A DNA stretch of 64,000 nucleotides from Tropicibacter oceani. Lineage in GTDB: Bacteria > Pseudomonadota > Alphaproteobacteria > Rhodobacterales > Rhodobacteraceae. The notes beneath the pieces are model-generated. The model made no database searches and was not told where the DNA came from. It saw only the letters and a program-made list of their open reading frames with translations. Both the position numbers and the translations under genes were made by a program. The stretch covers positions 2,108,001 through 2,172,000 of the forward strand of contig NZ_CP124616.1 of assembly GCF_029958925.1 (NCBI RefSeq), in the 5' to 3' direction. Of the stretch, positions 31,903 through 41,419 are shown in pieces; the stretch's first letter is position 1; each line of letters starts with the position of its first letter.

Positions 31903-32714
31903 ATGATCGCCCCCCGCACCTTGGCGGAGACCCATTCGCTGATCACCACGGCCATCAGGATCACCACAAGGATCAGGCTGACCTGCGGCCATGCCAACAC
32001 GTTGAGCGAGCTTTGCAATTGCAATCCGATGCCGCCTGCGCCGACCAGCCCCAGAACTGTGCTTTCGCGGATGTTGATGTCCCAGCGGAACACCGCGACC
32101 CCGGCAAAGGCGGGCAGGATCTGCGGCACGATGCCATAGGCCATGACCTGCCAGCGCGATGCGCCGGTGGCGGTGATCGCCTCGACCTGGGTTTCGTCGA
32201 TTTCCTCGATGGCCTCGTACAGAAGTTTCGCGCAAAAGCCGATCGAGCGGATGGCAATCGCCACCACCCCGGCAAAGACGCCGGGGCCGATGATGGCGAT
32301 CAGCAGCAGCGCCCAGATCAGCGAGTTGATCGACCGGGTCGCCACGATGATCAGCAGCGCAATGGGCCGGACAAAGACCCGGCTGGGCGTGGTGTTATGT
32401 GCCGCCATGAAGGCCACGGGCACCGCCAGGAACAGCGATATGAGCGTTCCCAGCGTCGCGATGTTCAGCGTGTCCCAGATCGGGCGGCCCAGCTGGGTGA
32501 TGTATTCCCACTTGGGCGGGGTGGCGCGGGTCCAGATGTCATTGGCGATGCGCGGGGCGTCCCAGACGAAGAACCATGTGGTCGCCTCGGAAATGCGCTG
32601 CCAGCAGACCATGAAGACCGCCAGCCCCAGCAGCCAGCCAAACCAGCGCACCAGCGATTCCTGCCTTGTGCGGCGGTGCCAGATCTTCACGCCATCCTGT
32701 TCAAGTACCGGCAT
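31899..32714 (-). CDS. phnE2: Phosphonate ABC transporter permease PhnE (second copy)
   Basis: 271-aa inner-membrane permease. An N-terminal helix at about 20-42, a core from about 85, and the loop [60 protein letters not shown] (PhnE-specific) contact the ATPase. It probably forms a heterodimer with the preceding PhnE. It starts one base inside the phnE1 stop and is followed by the HAD gene with overlap. Confidence 0.92.
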   Translation of the reverse strand: MPVLEQDGVKIWHRRTRQESLVRWFGWLLGLAVFMVCWQRISEATTWFFVWDAPRIANDIWTRATPPKWEYITQLGRPIWDTLNIATLGTLISLFLAVPVAFMAAHNTTPSRVFVRPIALLIIVATRSINSLIWALLLIAIIGPGVFAGVVAIAIRSIGFCAKLLYEAIEEIDETQVEAITATGASRWQVMAYGIVPQILPAFAGVAVFRWDINIRESTVLGLVGAGGIGLQLQSSLNVLAWPQVSLILVVILMAVVISEWVSAKVRGAII

Positions 32715-33529
32715 TACTGGACCCTCGCGCGGATGACGCCGGAAAGATATTCAAGGGCCATGACAATTCCGATGATAAGAAGAAGGATGGCCGCAGCCGT
32801 GTCGTATTCATAACGGTCAAAGGCGGTGTTCAGCGTGGCGCCAATGCCGCCTGCGCCGACCAGGCCCAGGATCGCGCTTTCGCGGAAATTGATGTCGATG
32901 CGGTACATCGACAGGCCCACAAGGCGCGGCATGACCTGCGGTTGCACCCCGTAGTTGATCCACTGCATCCACCCCGCGCCCGAGGCCTTGATCGCCTCGG
33001 CCTGCACCTTGTCCATCGACTCGATGTCCTCGGCCAGCAGTTTTGACAGGAACCCGATGGTCGCAAAGGATAGGGTCAGGAACCCCGCCAAGGGACCAAA
33101 GCCAAAGATCGCCACCAAGAGGATCGCGACGATGATTTCCTGCAGCGCCCGGCTGATCGCGACGATGCCCCGGCAGATCATGTAGACGGGCAGGGGGGCG
33201 ATGTTGCGCGCCGCGCCCAGCCCGATGGGGATGGAAATCAGGATACCGACAACCGAGGCCGCGACCGTCATCACGATGCTTTCCAGCAGCCCCTCCCAGA
33301 TGTCGCTGGACCGGGTGACAAAATCCGGCTGGGCAAAGGATTTCACAAAGGCCCAGCCGCGATCCAGCCCTTCATAGACGCGGCCCCAATCGACCTCGAT
33401 GGTCAGGACGGCGGCGACCAGATAGGCGGCAAAGCCGATCATCAGGCCCCAGCGCAGCCAGGTCCGCTGGATAAAGGGCGGTTTGCGCCAGGGGCGTCCG
33501 ACCACGTCGGATAAAACGGCGCTGCTCAT
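32714..33529 (-). CDS. phnE1: Phosphonate ABC transporter permease PhnE (first copy)
   Basis: 271 aa with the same layout as the second permease: [47 protein letters not shown] is the diagnostic PhnE stretch (about 200-245). About six membrane helices follow an amphipathic N-terminus. Overlaps phnC by 4 bp (ATGA). Two unequal PhnE proteins in one operon are common in this order. Confidence 0.92.
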   Translation of the reverse strand: MSSAVLSDVVGRPWRKPPFIQRTWLRWGLMIGFAAYLVAAVLTIEVDWGRVYEGLDRGWAFVKSFAQPDFVTRSSDIWEGLLESIVMTVAASVVGILISIPIGLGAARNIAPLPVYMICRGIVAISRALQEIIVAILLVAIFGFGPLAGFLTLSFATIGFLSKLLAEDIESMDKVQAEAIKASGAGWMQWINYGVQPQVMPRLVGLSMYRIDINFRESAILGLVGAGGIGATLNTAFDRYEYDTAAAILLLIIGIVMALEYLSGVIRARVQ

Positions 33530-34332
33530 TCTGCGGCCTCGAAATCGGGGGTTTCGCTGTCGTCGTCCTCGACCTTGGCGATGGTCGCTTCCCAGTCTTC
33601 CTCGCCGTAGATTTCGGTCAGCTTGTCCGGTGTCAGGCCCTCGGGCGGGCCGTCATAGACGATTTCGCCAAAGCGCAACCCGACGACGCGCTGCACGAAC
33701 ATCTGCGCCAGCGCCACGTCATGGATGTTGATGATCGCCGCCAGCCCGCGTTCGCGGCACAGCTCGCAAACCAGGCGCATGATCTGGCGGCTGGTTTTCG
33801 GGTCCAATGAGGCGGTGGGTTCGTCCACCAGCAGCAGTTTGGGGTTCTGGATCAGGGCGCGGCAGATGCCGACACGCTGGCGCTGCCCGCCTGACAATTC
33901 GTCGGCGCGTTTGTCGGCCATGTGCAACAGGCCGACGCGGTCCAGCAGGCGAAATGCCTCGTCCACGTCGCTTTGCGGAAAGCGGCGGGTCAGGCTGCGC
34001 CAGAAGCCGACATAGCCCAGACGCCCCGACAACACGTTTTCCATCACGCTGAGGCGTTCGACCAGCGCGTATTCCTGAAAGATCATGCCCATCTGCCGCC
34101 GCGCCCGGCGCAACGCGCCGGAACTGAGCCCGGCAAGGTTCAGATCGTCCAGCCAGACCTCGCCCGTGGTCGGTTCGACCAGCCGGTTGATGCAGCGGAT
34201 CAGCGTTGATTTGCCCGCGCCCGAGGGGCCGATCAGGGCCAGCACCTGGCCGTTGGGCACCTCGAGATCAATCGCCTTCAGCGCCTGATCCCCGGTCTTG
34301 TAGGTCTTGGTCAGTTTCTTGAGACGCAGCAT
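33526..34332 (-). CDS. phnC: Phosphonate ABC transporter ATP-binding protein PhnC
   Basis: 268 aa. Walker [10 protein letters not shown] (about 35-43), Q-loop [23 protein letters not shown] (PhnC-like), signature [15 protein letters not shown] (about 147-161), Walker [14 protein letters not shown], switch His in NIHDVAL. An acidic C-terminal tail of about 25 residues ([16 protein letters not shown]) is beyond the usual domain end. It powers uptake of phosphonates or phosphite-like compounds bound by PhnD. Confidence 0.94.
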   Translation of the reverse strand: MLRLKKLTKTYKTGDQALKAIDLEVPNGQVLALIGPSGAGKSTLIRCINRLVEPTTGEVWLDDLNLAGLSSGALRRARRQMGMIFQEYALVERLSVMENVLSGRLGYVGFWRSLTRRFPQSDVDEAFRLLDRVGLLHMADKRADELSGGQRQRVGICRALIQNPKLLLVDEPTASLDPKTSRQIMRLVCELCRERGLAAIINIHDVALAQMFVQRVVGLRFGEIVYDGPPEGLTPDKLTEIYGEEDWEATIAKVEDDDSETPDFEAAE

Positions 34333-34392
34333 GATCCGTCCTTGAATTATGGGCGCGGCGGGCCGGAAACCGACCCGCCACAGGGGTTTGGA

Positions 34393-35361
34393 TCACTCGC
34401 AGGCGTAGCTGACGCCATTGGCCGCGTCGATCTTGCGGATCACGTCCCAGAAGTCCTTGTAGTTCATCTCAAGGAACTGCTCTTCGCCGGACTTGGAGAA
34501 TTCCTCCTGCAGAGTGGACCCTTCCCATTCAAAGCTGAAGAAGGCGTCGCGGATCTGTTCCTGAAGCTCGGGCTTGAGGTTGTAGACAACGCCAAAGCCG
34601 GTCGTCGGGAAGGTCTGCGATTTGTAGATCGAGACCACCTGTTCGGGCTTGATCACGTCGCGTTCGATCATCCGCTGCATGACCGAGTTGGCCACGGCAC
34701 CGGCGACATAGTCCTTGTTGGCGACGCCCAGGATGGTGTTGTCATGCTTGCCGGAAAAGACCGGTTCGAAATCGCGCTCGGCCTCAAGGCCGTAGTCGCC
34801 TTTCAGGATCGCCGAGGGCGCCTTGAACCCCGAGTTGGACGTGGGGGACGAAAAGGCCAGCTGCTTGCCCTTGATGTCCTCGACCTTTTCGACACCCGAT
34901 CCGGGGAAGGTCAGGATTTCCATTTCATACCCGAAATGGCCATCCTTGGAGGCCATGATGGTAAAGGGACGGAAGCCCGCGCAGTTCACCGCCAGCGGGT
35001 TCGACCCGGTGTTGAAGCCGGAAATATGCAGACGCCCCGAGCGCATCGCCTCGATCTGGGCGGCATTGTTCTGCACCGGGAAGAACATCACCTTCTTGCC
35101 GGTTTTCTCTTCGAGGTGCTCAAGGAAATCGGACCAGGCGGTTTTGTAGACGGCGGGGTCCTCGACCGGGGTGTAGGCAAAGACCAGTGTGTCGGGGTCG
35201 ATCAGCTGACTTTCATCGGTGGGCACGTCGGCGATCATGTCGCCATCGACATCGCAGAACCGTTCGTCCAGGTCGCCGCGCGGGCAGTCCTGCGCCTGTG
35301 CGGCGCCGCCAAAGGCCATCATGGCAAGCGCCGAGGCGCCCATCAACAGTTTGATATTCAT
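34393..35361 (-). CDS. phnD: Phosphonate-binding periplasmic protein PhnD
   Basis: 322 aa from the ATG at 35361. Signal peptide MNIKLLMGASALAMMAFGGA ends near AQAQDC. The mature part has LVFAYTPVEDPAVYKTAWSDFLEHLEEKTGKKVMFFPVQNNAAQIEAMRSGRLHISGFNTG, the standard PhnD phosphonate-binding fold, with an N-terminal insertion containing Cys and acidic residues (CPRGDLDERFCDVDGDM). GGGAG lies nine bases upstream. First structural gene of the operon, 51 bp downstream of the DeoR regulator on the same strand. Confidence 0.93.
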   Translation of the reverse strand: MNIKLLMGASALAMMAFGGAAQAQDCPRGDLDERFCDVDGDMIADVPTDESQLIDPDTLVFAYTPVEDPAVYKTAWSDFLEHLEEKTGKKVMFFPVQNNAAQIEAMRSGRLHISGFNTGSNPLAVNCAGFRPFTIMASKDGHFGYEMEILTFPGSGVEKVEDIKGKQLAFSSPTSNSGFKAPSAILKGDYGLEAERDFEPVFSGKHDNTILGVANKDYVAGAVANSVMQRMIERDVIKPEQVVSIYKSQTFPTTGFGVVYNLKPELQEQIRDAFFSFEWEGSTLQEEFSKSGEEQFLEMNYKDFWDVIRKIDAANGVSYACE

Positions 35362-35412
35362 GTGTCTTTCTCCCATTGGTGTGGTCTGTTTCTTGTTTTT
35401 ATCGTTGTGATG

Positions 35413-36168
35413 TTACGCGACGATGACGGTTACATGCGCGTCTGACAAGGCATCATGCAAACCGCCCGTCGGGGCGCGGTCCACGACCACCGTGTCCAGT
35501 TTCGACAGGGCGCCCACGTGCACCAGCCCGCGTTTGGCAAATTTTTCGCTGTCCACCAGCAGCGTCGCCTTGGCGCTGCGGCGGATCATCTGGCGTTTCA
35601 CGGCGGCAAAGCCCTGCACGGTTTCCGATGGTCCTTCGGCCGACAGGGCAGAGGCGCCGATCATGCAGCGATCGACGGAAAAGCGGCCCAGAAACTCCAG
35701 CGTGTCGGCGCCGACCACGGCGGATTCCGCCGGCAGGTATTCGCCCGGACACAGGATCACCTGCGCCGCGCCATGGCCCAGCGTCATCGCCACCGGCAAC
35801 GAATTGGTCAGCACCGTGCAGGGCGTGCCCAGGTAGGCCAGCGCCCGCGCGCATTGGATCGTGGTCGATCCGGAGTCGATCATCAGTGTTTCGCCCGGTT
35901 GCACCAGTTGCGCGGCACGCCGCCCGATGCCTTCGCGTTGTTCGATCCTGGCGTTGGCGCGTTCATCCAGGCTGGGATAATGGCCATGCGACGGGGCCGA
36001 GGCGCCGCCATGCGCGCGGCTGATCAACCCGTCGTCCGACAGCGCATCGAAATCGCGGCGGATGGTTTCGGTGGACACGCCGAACCGTTCGGCCAGCTCG
36101 CTGATGCGCACATGCGGGTGCAGCTTGAGCTCGAGCAGGATCTGCGCGCGGCGTTCGGATTTCTTCAT
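35413..36168 (-). CDS. DeoR/GlpR-family transcriptional regulator
   Basis: 251 aa from the ATG at 36168 (a TTG at 36219 would add 17 residues). N-terminal DeoR HTH: RRAQILLELKLHPHVRISELAERFGVSTETIRRDFDALSDDGLISRAHGGA (about 5-55). The C-terminal DeoRC sugar-phosphate-binding domain has GETLMIDSGSTTIQCARAL, LTNSLPVAMTL and LVDSEKFAKRGLVHVGALSKLD. It lies immediately upstream of phnD and is divergent from the Na/Pi cotransporter gene, so it probably controls organophosphorus uptake in response to a phosphorylated metabolite. This differs from the usual GntR-type PhnF. Confidence 0.9.
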   Translation of the reverse strand: MKKSERRAQILLELKLHPHVRISELAERFGVSTETIRRDFDALSDDGLISRAHGGASAPSHGHYPSLDERANARIEQREGIGRRAAQLVQPGETLMIDSGSTTIQCARALAYLGTPCTVLTNSLPVAMTLGHGAAQVILCPGEYLPAESAVVGADTLEFLGRFSVDRCMIGASALSAEGPSETVQGFAAVKRQMIRRSAKATLLVDSEKFAKRGLVHVGALSKLDTVVVDRAPTGGLHDALSDAHVTVIVA

Positions 36169-36272
36169 CCGTGGCCGCGCCGCCTCGATCCTGTTTTCGC
36201 GTGCTTCGTGAATGTGCAAAGCAGCCCCCCCGACTCGCCCTTACCGGAAGTTTTGTGGAGAACCCCACGCAA

Positions 36273-36292
36273 ATGCAACATTTTTGTTGTAT
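36273..36292. promoter_or_regulatory. Inverted repeat in the deoR/Na-Pi divergent spacer
   Basis: ATGCAACATTTTTGTTGTAT: CAACA and TGTTG arms around a T-rich centre with near-matching flanks. It lies 105 bp upstream of the regulator ATG and 169 bp before the cotransporter start. A candidate DeoR operator for both genes. Confidence 0.45.
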
Positions 36293-36460
36293 AAGTGGCA
36301 ATCTGGCGGTCATACTTTGGGAAAGGAAAGGTTTCCGCCCCAAAGCCAAGGCGATACAGTCTTGCGCTTCGACAGGGCAAATGTGGCGCCAATCCCGCAC
36401 TGGACCTGCATCGCCGCAGGCAACTTTCCCGCAAGAGGACCGAGCACTGGATCGTTTGAC

Positions 36461-38122
36461 GTGATTTCGCTGATCGTGAACATGGCCGCCGCGGTGGCGC
36501 TTTTGCTGTGGTCCGTGCGGTTGATCCGCACCGGGGTCGAACGCGCCTTTCTGTCCCAGATCCGCCGCCGGTTGAAGGCCATGGCGAAACGCCCGGCCAG
36601 CGCCGTGCTTGGCGGGGGTGTTTCGGCGATGGTCCTGCAAAGTTCGACTGCTGTGGCGCTGATCGCCGGGGGCTTTGCCGCCAGCGGCCTGCTGGCGCCC
36701 AGCACCGGGCTGGCGCTGATGCTGGGGGCCGATCTTGGTTCGGCCTTGATTACGCAGGTCCTTGTCCTGCCGGTGCAGGGGATCACGCCCTTTCTGATCC
36801 TGACCGGGGTTGTTCTGTTCCTCAATGGCAAGCGCCCCATCGTCAAGCAAAGCGGGCGGATCGTGCTGGGGCTGGCGCTGGTCCTGACCTCGCTTGACAT
36901 GATCCGCAACGCCACGGACCCGGTGCGCGGCACCCCCTTTGTCGGCAGCCTCGCCGCCTATCTCGAAGGCGACCTGGTCACCGCCTTCGTGCTGGGGGCG
37001 CTGTTTGCCTGGGCGGTGCATTCCAGCCTGGCGGCGGTTCTGACGATCGCGGCCTTTGCCGCCAATGCCGCGCTGCCGGTGCCTGCCGCCATGGCGCTGG
37101 TGGTCGGGGCGAACCTGGGCGCCGGGGCGATCCCCTTTGCGCTGATGTGGTCGGCGCCCCAGCCGGTGCGCCAGATGGTGACGGGCAACCTGTTGGCGCG
37201 CGGCGCCGTATCGCTGGGCTTTCTGGTGGCGCTGCTGGGCGGGTTGGTGCCGGGGGATCTGTTCCCGGTGCGGGTCGAACAGCAAATCATCGGGCTGCAC
37301 GTCGCGGTGAATGTCGTCCTTCTGGTGATGGCCTTTCCGGCGATCGGCCTGCTGTTGCGCCTGGCGCGGCGGATCCTGCCGGTGCCGGCAGACCCCGGCG
37401 AGCAACGCTTTAGCGCGCTGGACCCGGGATCGCTGCGCGCGCCGCAACTGGCGCTCAGCTGCGGCCAGCGCGAGTTGCTGCACATGGGTGAAACCATCCA
37501 CGCCATGCTGGTGCCGGTGCTGGGGCTGATCCGCGAATGGTCGGACGACACCGCCGGAATGATCGCGCGGCGCGAAGACGACGTCGACCGCATGCACTTT
37601 GAAATCAAGATCTACCTTGCAAGGCTCAAGGACAGCCAGATGACCGAGGATCAGATCCGCCAGGCCACCGATATTGTCGCCATGGCCAACAGTCTTGAGG
37701 ATGCGGGAGATCGCATTTCCACCACTCTGGTCGGCATCGCGGACCGTCTGCACAAGGAAGGGCTTGGCTTTTCCGACACCGCCTGGGCCGATCTTGAGGA
37801 ATTCCACGACCACGTGGTGACCAATACCCAGCTTGCGCTGAACGTGCTGATGTCTGGCGATGTCGAGGCCGCGCGCCAGCTGGTCGCCGAAAAGGACAGC
37901 ATCCGCGAGGAAGAGCAGAGACTGCAGGTCCGCCACCTGGCACGGCTGCGCGATCAGGACATGGCCAGCGTCGAGACCACCAACATCCACCAGGAGGTGC
38001 TGCGCGTGCTCAAACAGATCAACGCGGCGCTGACCTATGTCGCCTATCCCATCGCCGAGGAAACCGGCGACCTGCTGGCGACGCGGCTGGCCAAACCGGG
38101 GTTTGGCACCGGGCGCCGCTAG
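36461..38122 (+). CDS. Na+/phosphate cotransporter (NptA/PNaS family) with PhoU-like C-terminus
   Basis: 553 aa from the GTG at 36461. The first 330 residues hold two repeated Na/Pi-cotransporter units: VLGGGVSAMVLQSSTAVALIAGGFAA and FAWAVHSSLAAVLTIAAFAANAALP, with the QSST and SSL motifs that bind phosphate and sodium. The last 200 residues are helical and PhoU-like (MHFEIKIYLARLKDSQMTEDQIRQATDIVAMANSLEDAGDRI). The start is uncertain because a longer frame extends over the operator region; translation from there would lack a membrane-protein start. Adjacent to phosphonate genes, giving a phosphorus acquisition unit. Confidence 0.88.
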   Translation: MISLIVNMAAAVALLLWSVRLIRTGVERAFLSQIRRRLKAMAKRPASAVLGGGVSAMVLQSSTAVALIAGGFAASGLLAPSTGLALMLGADLGSALITQVLVLPVQGITPFLILTGVVLFLNGKRPIVKQSGRIVLGLALVLTSLDMIRNATDPVRGTPFVGSLAAYLEGDLVTAFVLGALFAWAVHSSLAAVLTIAAFAANAALPVPAAMALVVGANLGAGAIPFALMWSAPQPVRQMVTGNLLARGAVSLGFLVALLGGLVPGDLFPVRVEQQIIGLHVAVNVVLLVMAFPAIGLLLRLARRILPVPADPGEQRFSALDPGSLRAPQLALSCGQRELLHMGETIHAMLVPVLGLIREWSDDTAGMIARREDDVDRMHFEIKIYLARLKDSQMTEDQIRQATDIVAMANSLEDAGDRISTTLVGIADRLHKEGLGFSDTAWADLEEFHDHVVTNTQLALNVLMSGDVEAARQLVAEKDSIREEEQRLQVRHLARLRDQDMASVETTNIHQEVLRVLKQINAALTYVAYPIAEETGDLLATRLAKPGFGTGRR

Positions 38123-38222
38123 GGCGTGCCGTCGGTCTTGGGCCTGCGGATGTCGGAAAGTGGAAGCACCGGCGCGCGTTTGCCGCTAGCCTGATCGAAA
38201 GGCACGATGCAGGAGACAGGCA

Positions 38223-39383
38223 ATGCACTTTGGACTGAGCGACGAACAGGAAATGATCGTCGAAACCGTGCGCAGCTTTGTCGAGCGCGAGATTTACCCG
38301 CACGAGGCCATGGTCGAACGGACCGGGCAGGTTCCGCACGAGCTGGGGCAGGAGATCAAGCAAAAGGTCATCGACCTGGGCTTTTACGCCTGCAACTTCC
38401 CCGAAGAAGTCGGCGGCGCGGGGCTAAGCCATCTGGATTTCACCCTTGTCGAACGCGAACTTGGGCGCGGGTCCATGGCGCTGACGCATTTCTTTGGCCG
38501 CCCGCAGAATATCTTGATGGCCTGCAAGGGGGATCAGCGGGATCGCTACCTGCTGCCTGCCGTGCGCGGCGAGCGGATGGATGCGCTGGCGATGACCGAA
38601 CCCGATGCTGGATCGGACGTGCGGGGCATGAAATGCAGCGCCGTGCGCGATGGCGGCGATTGGGTGGTGAACGGGTCAAAACACTTTATTTCCGGCGCGG
38701 AACACGCGGATTTCTTTATCGTTTTCGTCGCCACCGGGGTCGATGACACCCCCAAGGGGCCAAAGAAACGCATCACCTGTTTCCTGGTGGATCGCGGCCA
38801 TCCGGGGTTCGAGGTGCGCGATGGCTACAACTCGGTCAGCCACAAGGGTTACAAGAACTGCATCCTCAGCTTTGACGATTGTCGCCTGCCGGATGCGCAG
38901 GTTCTGGGCAAGGTCGATGGCGGTTTCGCGGTGATGAACGAATGGCTGTATGCCACGCGCCTGACGGTTGCGGCCTTTTGCGTCGGCCGGGCGCGGCGCT
39001 GTTTCGACATGGCCGCGCAATACGCGTCCGAGCGCAAGCAATTCGGCCAGCAGATCGCCAAATTTCAGGGCATCGGCTTTCAGGTCGCCGACATGATCAC
39101 CGAGATTGACGCCGCCGACCTGCTGACGCTTTCGGGGGCATGGCGGCTGGATCAGGGCCTGCCCGCCAACCGCGAGATCGCCAGTGCCAAGCTCTATGCC
39201 TCGGAAATGCTGGCGCGGGTGACGGATACGTCGTTGCAGATTTTCGGCGGCATGGGGCTGATGGATGATTTCCCGATCGAGCGGTTCTGGCGTGATGCCC
39301 GGGTCGAACGGATCTGGGATGGCACCAGCGAAATTCAGCGCCACATCATCAGCCGCGAAATCTTTCGTCCCATGGGGGCGTGA
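38223..39383 (+). CDS. Acyl-CoA dehydrogenase (CaiA/gamma-butyrobetainyl-CoA dehydrogenase candidate)
   Basis: 386-aa flavoenzyme. Signature MTEPDAGSDVRGMKCSA (about 122-138), FISGAEHADFFIVFV, YASERKQFGQQIAKFQGIGF (about 262-281) and the C-terminal WDGTSEIQRHIISREI. The catalytic Glu is expected in the ARVERIWDGTSEIQ region. It would introduce the 2,3 double bond in an acyl-CoA. Next to the CaiD and BKACE genes the likely substrate is gamma-butyrobetainyl-CoA, giving crotonobetainyl-CoA; a short-chain acyl-CoA is the alternative. AGGAGA precedes the ATG. Its stop overlaps the next gene (TGATG). Confidence 0.9.
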   Translation: MHFGLSDEQEMIVETVRSFVEREIYPHEAMVERTGQVPHELGQEIKQKVIDLGFYACNFPEEVGGAGLSHLDFTLVERELGRGSMALTHFFGRPQNILMACKGDQRDRYLLPAVRGERMDALAMTEPDAGSDVRGMKCSAVRDGGDWVVNGSKHFISGAEHADFFIVFVATGVDDTPKGPKKRITCFLVDRGHPGFEVRDGYNSVSHKGYKNCILSFDDCRLPDAQVLGKVDGGFAVMNEWLYATRLTVAAFCVGRARRCFDMAAQYASERKQFGQQIAKFQGIGFQVADMITEIDAADLLTLSGAWRLDQGLPANREIASAKLYASEMLARVTDTSLQIFGGMGLMDDFPIERFWRDARVERIWDGTSEIQRHIISREIFRPMGA

Positions 39384-41419
39384 TGAACGGGCTTGAACGG
39401 CTGCTGCGCCCGCGCCACATCGCGGTGATCGGCGGCGGGACCTGGTGCGCCAGCGTGATCCGCCAATGCCGGATGATCGGTTTTGACGGTCCGCTCTGGC
39501 CGGTCCATCCCACAAGGCCCGAGATCGGCGGCGAAGCGGCTTTTGCCACGGTCCGGGATTTGCCGCAGGCCCCCGATGCGACCTTCATCGGGGTGAACCG
39601 CGCGGCCACGGTGGACGTGGTGCGCGATTTGGCGGCCTTGGGGGCGGGCGGCGCGGTCTGCTTTGCCTCGGGGTTTTCCGAGGCCGGGGCCGAACTGGCC
39701 GATGGCGCGGATTTGCAGGCTGATCTGGTCGCGGCGGCGCGGGACATGTGCCTGCTTGGTCCCAATTGTTACGGCTTTATCAACGCCTTGGATGGCGCGG
39801 CGCTGTGGCCCGATCATCACGGGGCGGTGCGGGTGGAGCGCGGCGTGGCGCTGATCACCCAAAGCTCGAACATTGCGATCAACCTGACCATGCAGCAGCG
39901 CGGCCTGCCGATTGCCTATGTGGTCACCGCTGGCAATCAGGCGCAGACCGACCTTTCACAGATCGGTGCGGCGCTGCTGGCCGATCCGCGCGTCACGGCG
40001 CTGGGCCTGCATATCGAGGGCATCCCTGATCTGCGCGGGTTCGAGGCGCTGGCGCAAACCGCGCGCGCCTTGGGAAAACCCATCGTGGCGCTCAAGATCG
40101 GCGCCTCGGATCAGGCGCGGGCGGCGACTGTGTCGCATACCGCGTCGCTGGCGGGCAGCGATGCGGGGGCGCGGGCGCTTCTGGCGCGGCTGGGGATCGG
40201 GCAGGTCAGCAGCCTTGCGGCGCTTCTGGAAACGCTCAAACTGCTGCATGTGCACGGCGCTTTGGCGTCGAGCCGCATCGCGTCGCTGTCCTGTTCGGGC
40301 GGCGAGGCAAGCCTGATGGCAGACAGCGGGCAGGCGCTGGGGGTGGGTTTTCCGGCGTTGTCAGCGGATCAGAAGGCCGATTTGCGCGCCGCGCTGGGCC
40401 CAAAGGTCGCGCTGGCCAACCCCTTGGATTACCATACCTATATCTGGGGCGATCTGGCGGCGATGACCGCCAGTTTCAGCGCCATGATGGCGCCGGGTCT
40501 GGCGCTGGGCTGCGTCGTTCTGGATTTCCCGCGCCCCGATCGTTTCAACGCGCCCGAATGGGGGCTGGTGGTGGACGCGGTGCAGGCCACGCAGGCCGCG
40601 CGCGGCGTGCCGATGGCGGTTCTGGCCAGCCTGCCGGATTGCATGCCCGAGGCCATGGCGCAGGACATCATGGCGCGCGGGATCGCACCGCTGAGCGGCG
40701 TGAGCGAGGCTTTGGAAGCCATCGCGGTCGCGGCGCAGTTGGGCAAAGCCGGGGACTTTGACCCGGTGCTGTTGCCGGGGCCGGAGTACGCGACGGAAGT
40801 GCTGAGTGAAGCCGCGTCCAAGGCCACCCTTGCCGCCCATGGCCTGCGCGTGCCGCGTGCGGGGCGGGCGAAGGATGCGCAACAGGCGGGCAGGGTTGCG
40901 ACGGACATCGGCTTTCCTGTGGTGCTGAAAGGCGAGGGGATCGCCCACAAGACCGAGGCCGGAGCCGTGGTTTTGGGCCTGACCAGCGCGCGGGCGGTCG
41001 AGGAGGCGGCGCGCGCCATGGCGGCAGACAGTTTCCTGATCGAAGAGATGATCGCCGGCGGTGTGGCCGAACTGCTGGTCGGCGTGACGCGCGATCCGGC
41101 GCATGGCTTTGTGCTGACGCTGGGGGCCGGGGGGACGCTGACCGAGATTTTGCAGGACAGCGCGTCATTGCTGGTTCCGGCCAGTCTGGTCGACATTTCG
41201 CAGGCGCTGGACGGCTTGCGCATCGCGCCCCTGCTGAGGGGGTATCGCGGTGCGGCGGGGGCGGACCGCGCGGCGATCCTGCGGGCGGTGGCGGCGGTGC
41301 AGGACTATGTGCTTGCCCATTGCGCCGGGCTGGCCGAGGTTGAGGTCAACCCGTTGATCTGCACCCCTGATGATGCCATCGCCGCAGACGCCCTGATCCG
41401 AAGAGGAGAGCCGACATGA
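39383..41419 (+). CDS. Acyl-CoA synthetase (NDP-forming), acetate-CoA ligase family
   Basis: 678 aa. Order of domains: CoA-binding (residues 1-135, LLRPRHIAVIGGGTWCASVIRQC), succinyl-CoA-ligase-like flavodoxin domain (about 145-450; active His region in VSHTASLAGSDAGARAL, about 253) and C-terminal ATP-grasp (about 460-678, GFPVVLKGEGIAHKTEAGAVVLGL). This architecture activates carboxylates with ATP and CoA. In this operon it most likely makes the CoA ester of gamma-butyrobetaine, carnitine or crotonobetaine; acetate or phenylacetate are possible in other contexts. Overlaps both neighbours by a few bases. Confidence 0.9.
   Translation: MNGLERLLRPRHIAVIGGGTWCASVIRQCRMIGFDGPLWPVHPTRPEIGGEAAFATVRDLPQAPDATFIGVNRAATVDVVRDLAALGAGGAVCFASGFSEAGAELADGADLQADLVAAARDMCLLGPNCYGFINALDGAALWPDHHGAVRVERGVALITQSSNIAINLTMQQRGLPIAYVVTAGNQAQTDLSQIGAALLADPRVTALGLHIEGIPDLRGFEALAQTARALGKPIVALKIGASDQARAATVSHTASLAGSDAGARALLARLGIGQVSSLAALLETLKLLHVHGALASSRIASLSCSGGEASLMADSGQALGVGFPALSADQKADLRAALGPKVALANPLDYHTYIWGDLAAMTASFSAMMAPGLALGCVVLDFPRPDRFNAPEWGLVVDAVQATQAARGVPMAVLASLPDCMPEAMAQDIMARGIAPLSGVSEALEAIAVAAQLGKAGDFDPVLLPGPEYATEVLSEAASKATLAAHGLRVPRAGRAKDAQQAGRVATDIGFPVVLKGEGIAHKTEAGAVVLGLTSARAVEEAARAMAADSFLIEEMIAGGVAELLVGVTRDPAHGFVLTLGAGGTLTEILQDSASLLVPASLVDISQALDGLRIAPLLRGYRGAAGADRAAILRAVAAVQDYVLAHCAGLAEVEVNPLICTPDDAIAADALIRRGEPT

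Noticed and set aside
35963-37990. Very long open frame (675 codons) on the minus strand opposite the Na/Pi cotransporter
   Set aside because: It is the antisense of a clear membrane transporter; its translation is His/Gln/Arg-rich with no domain, which is what high-GC antisense frames look like.
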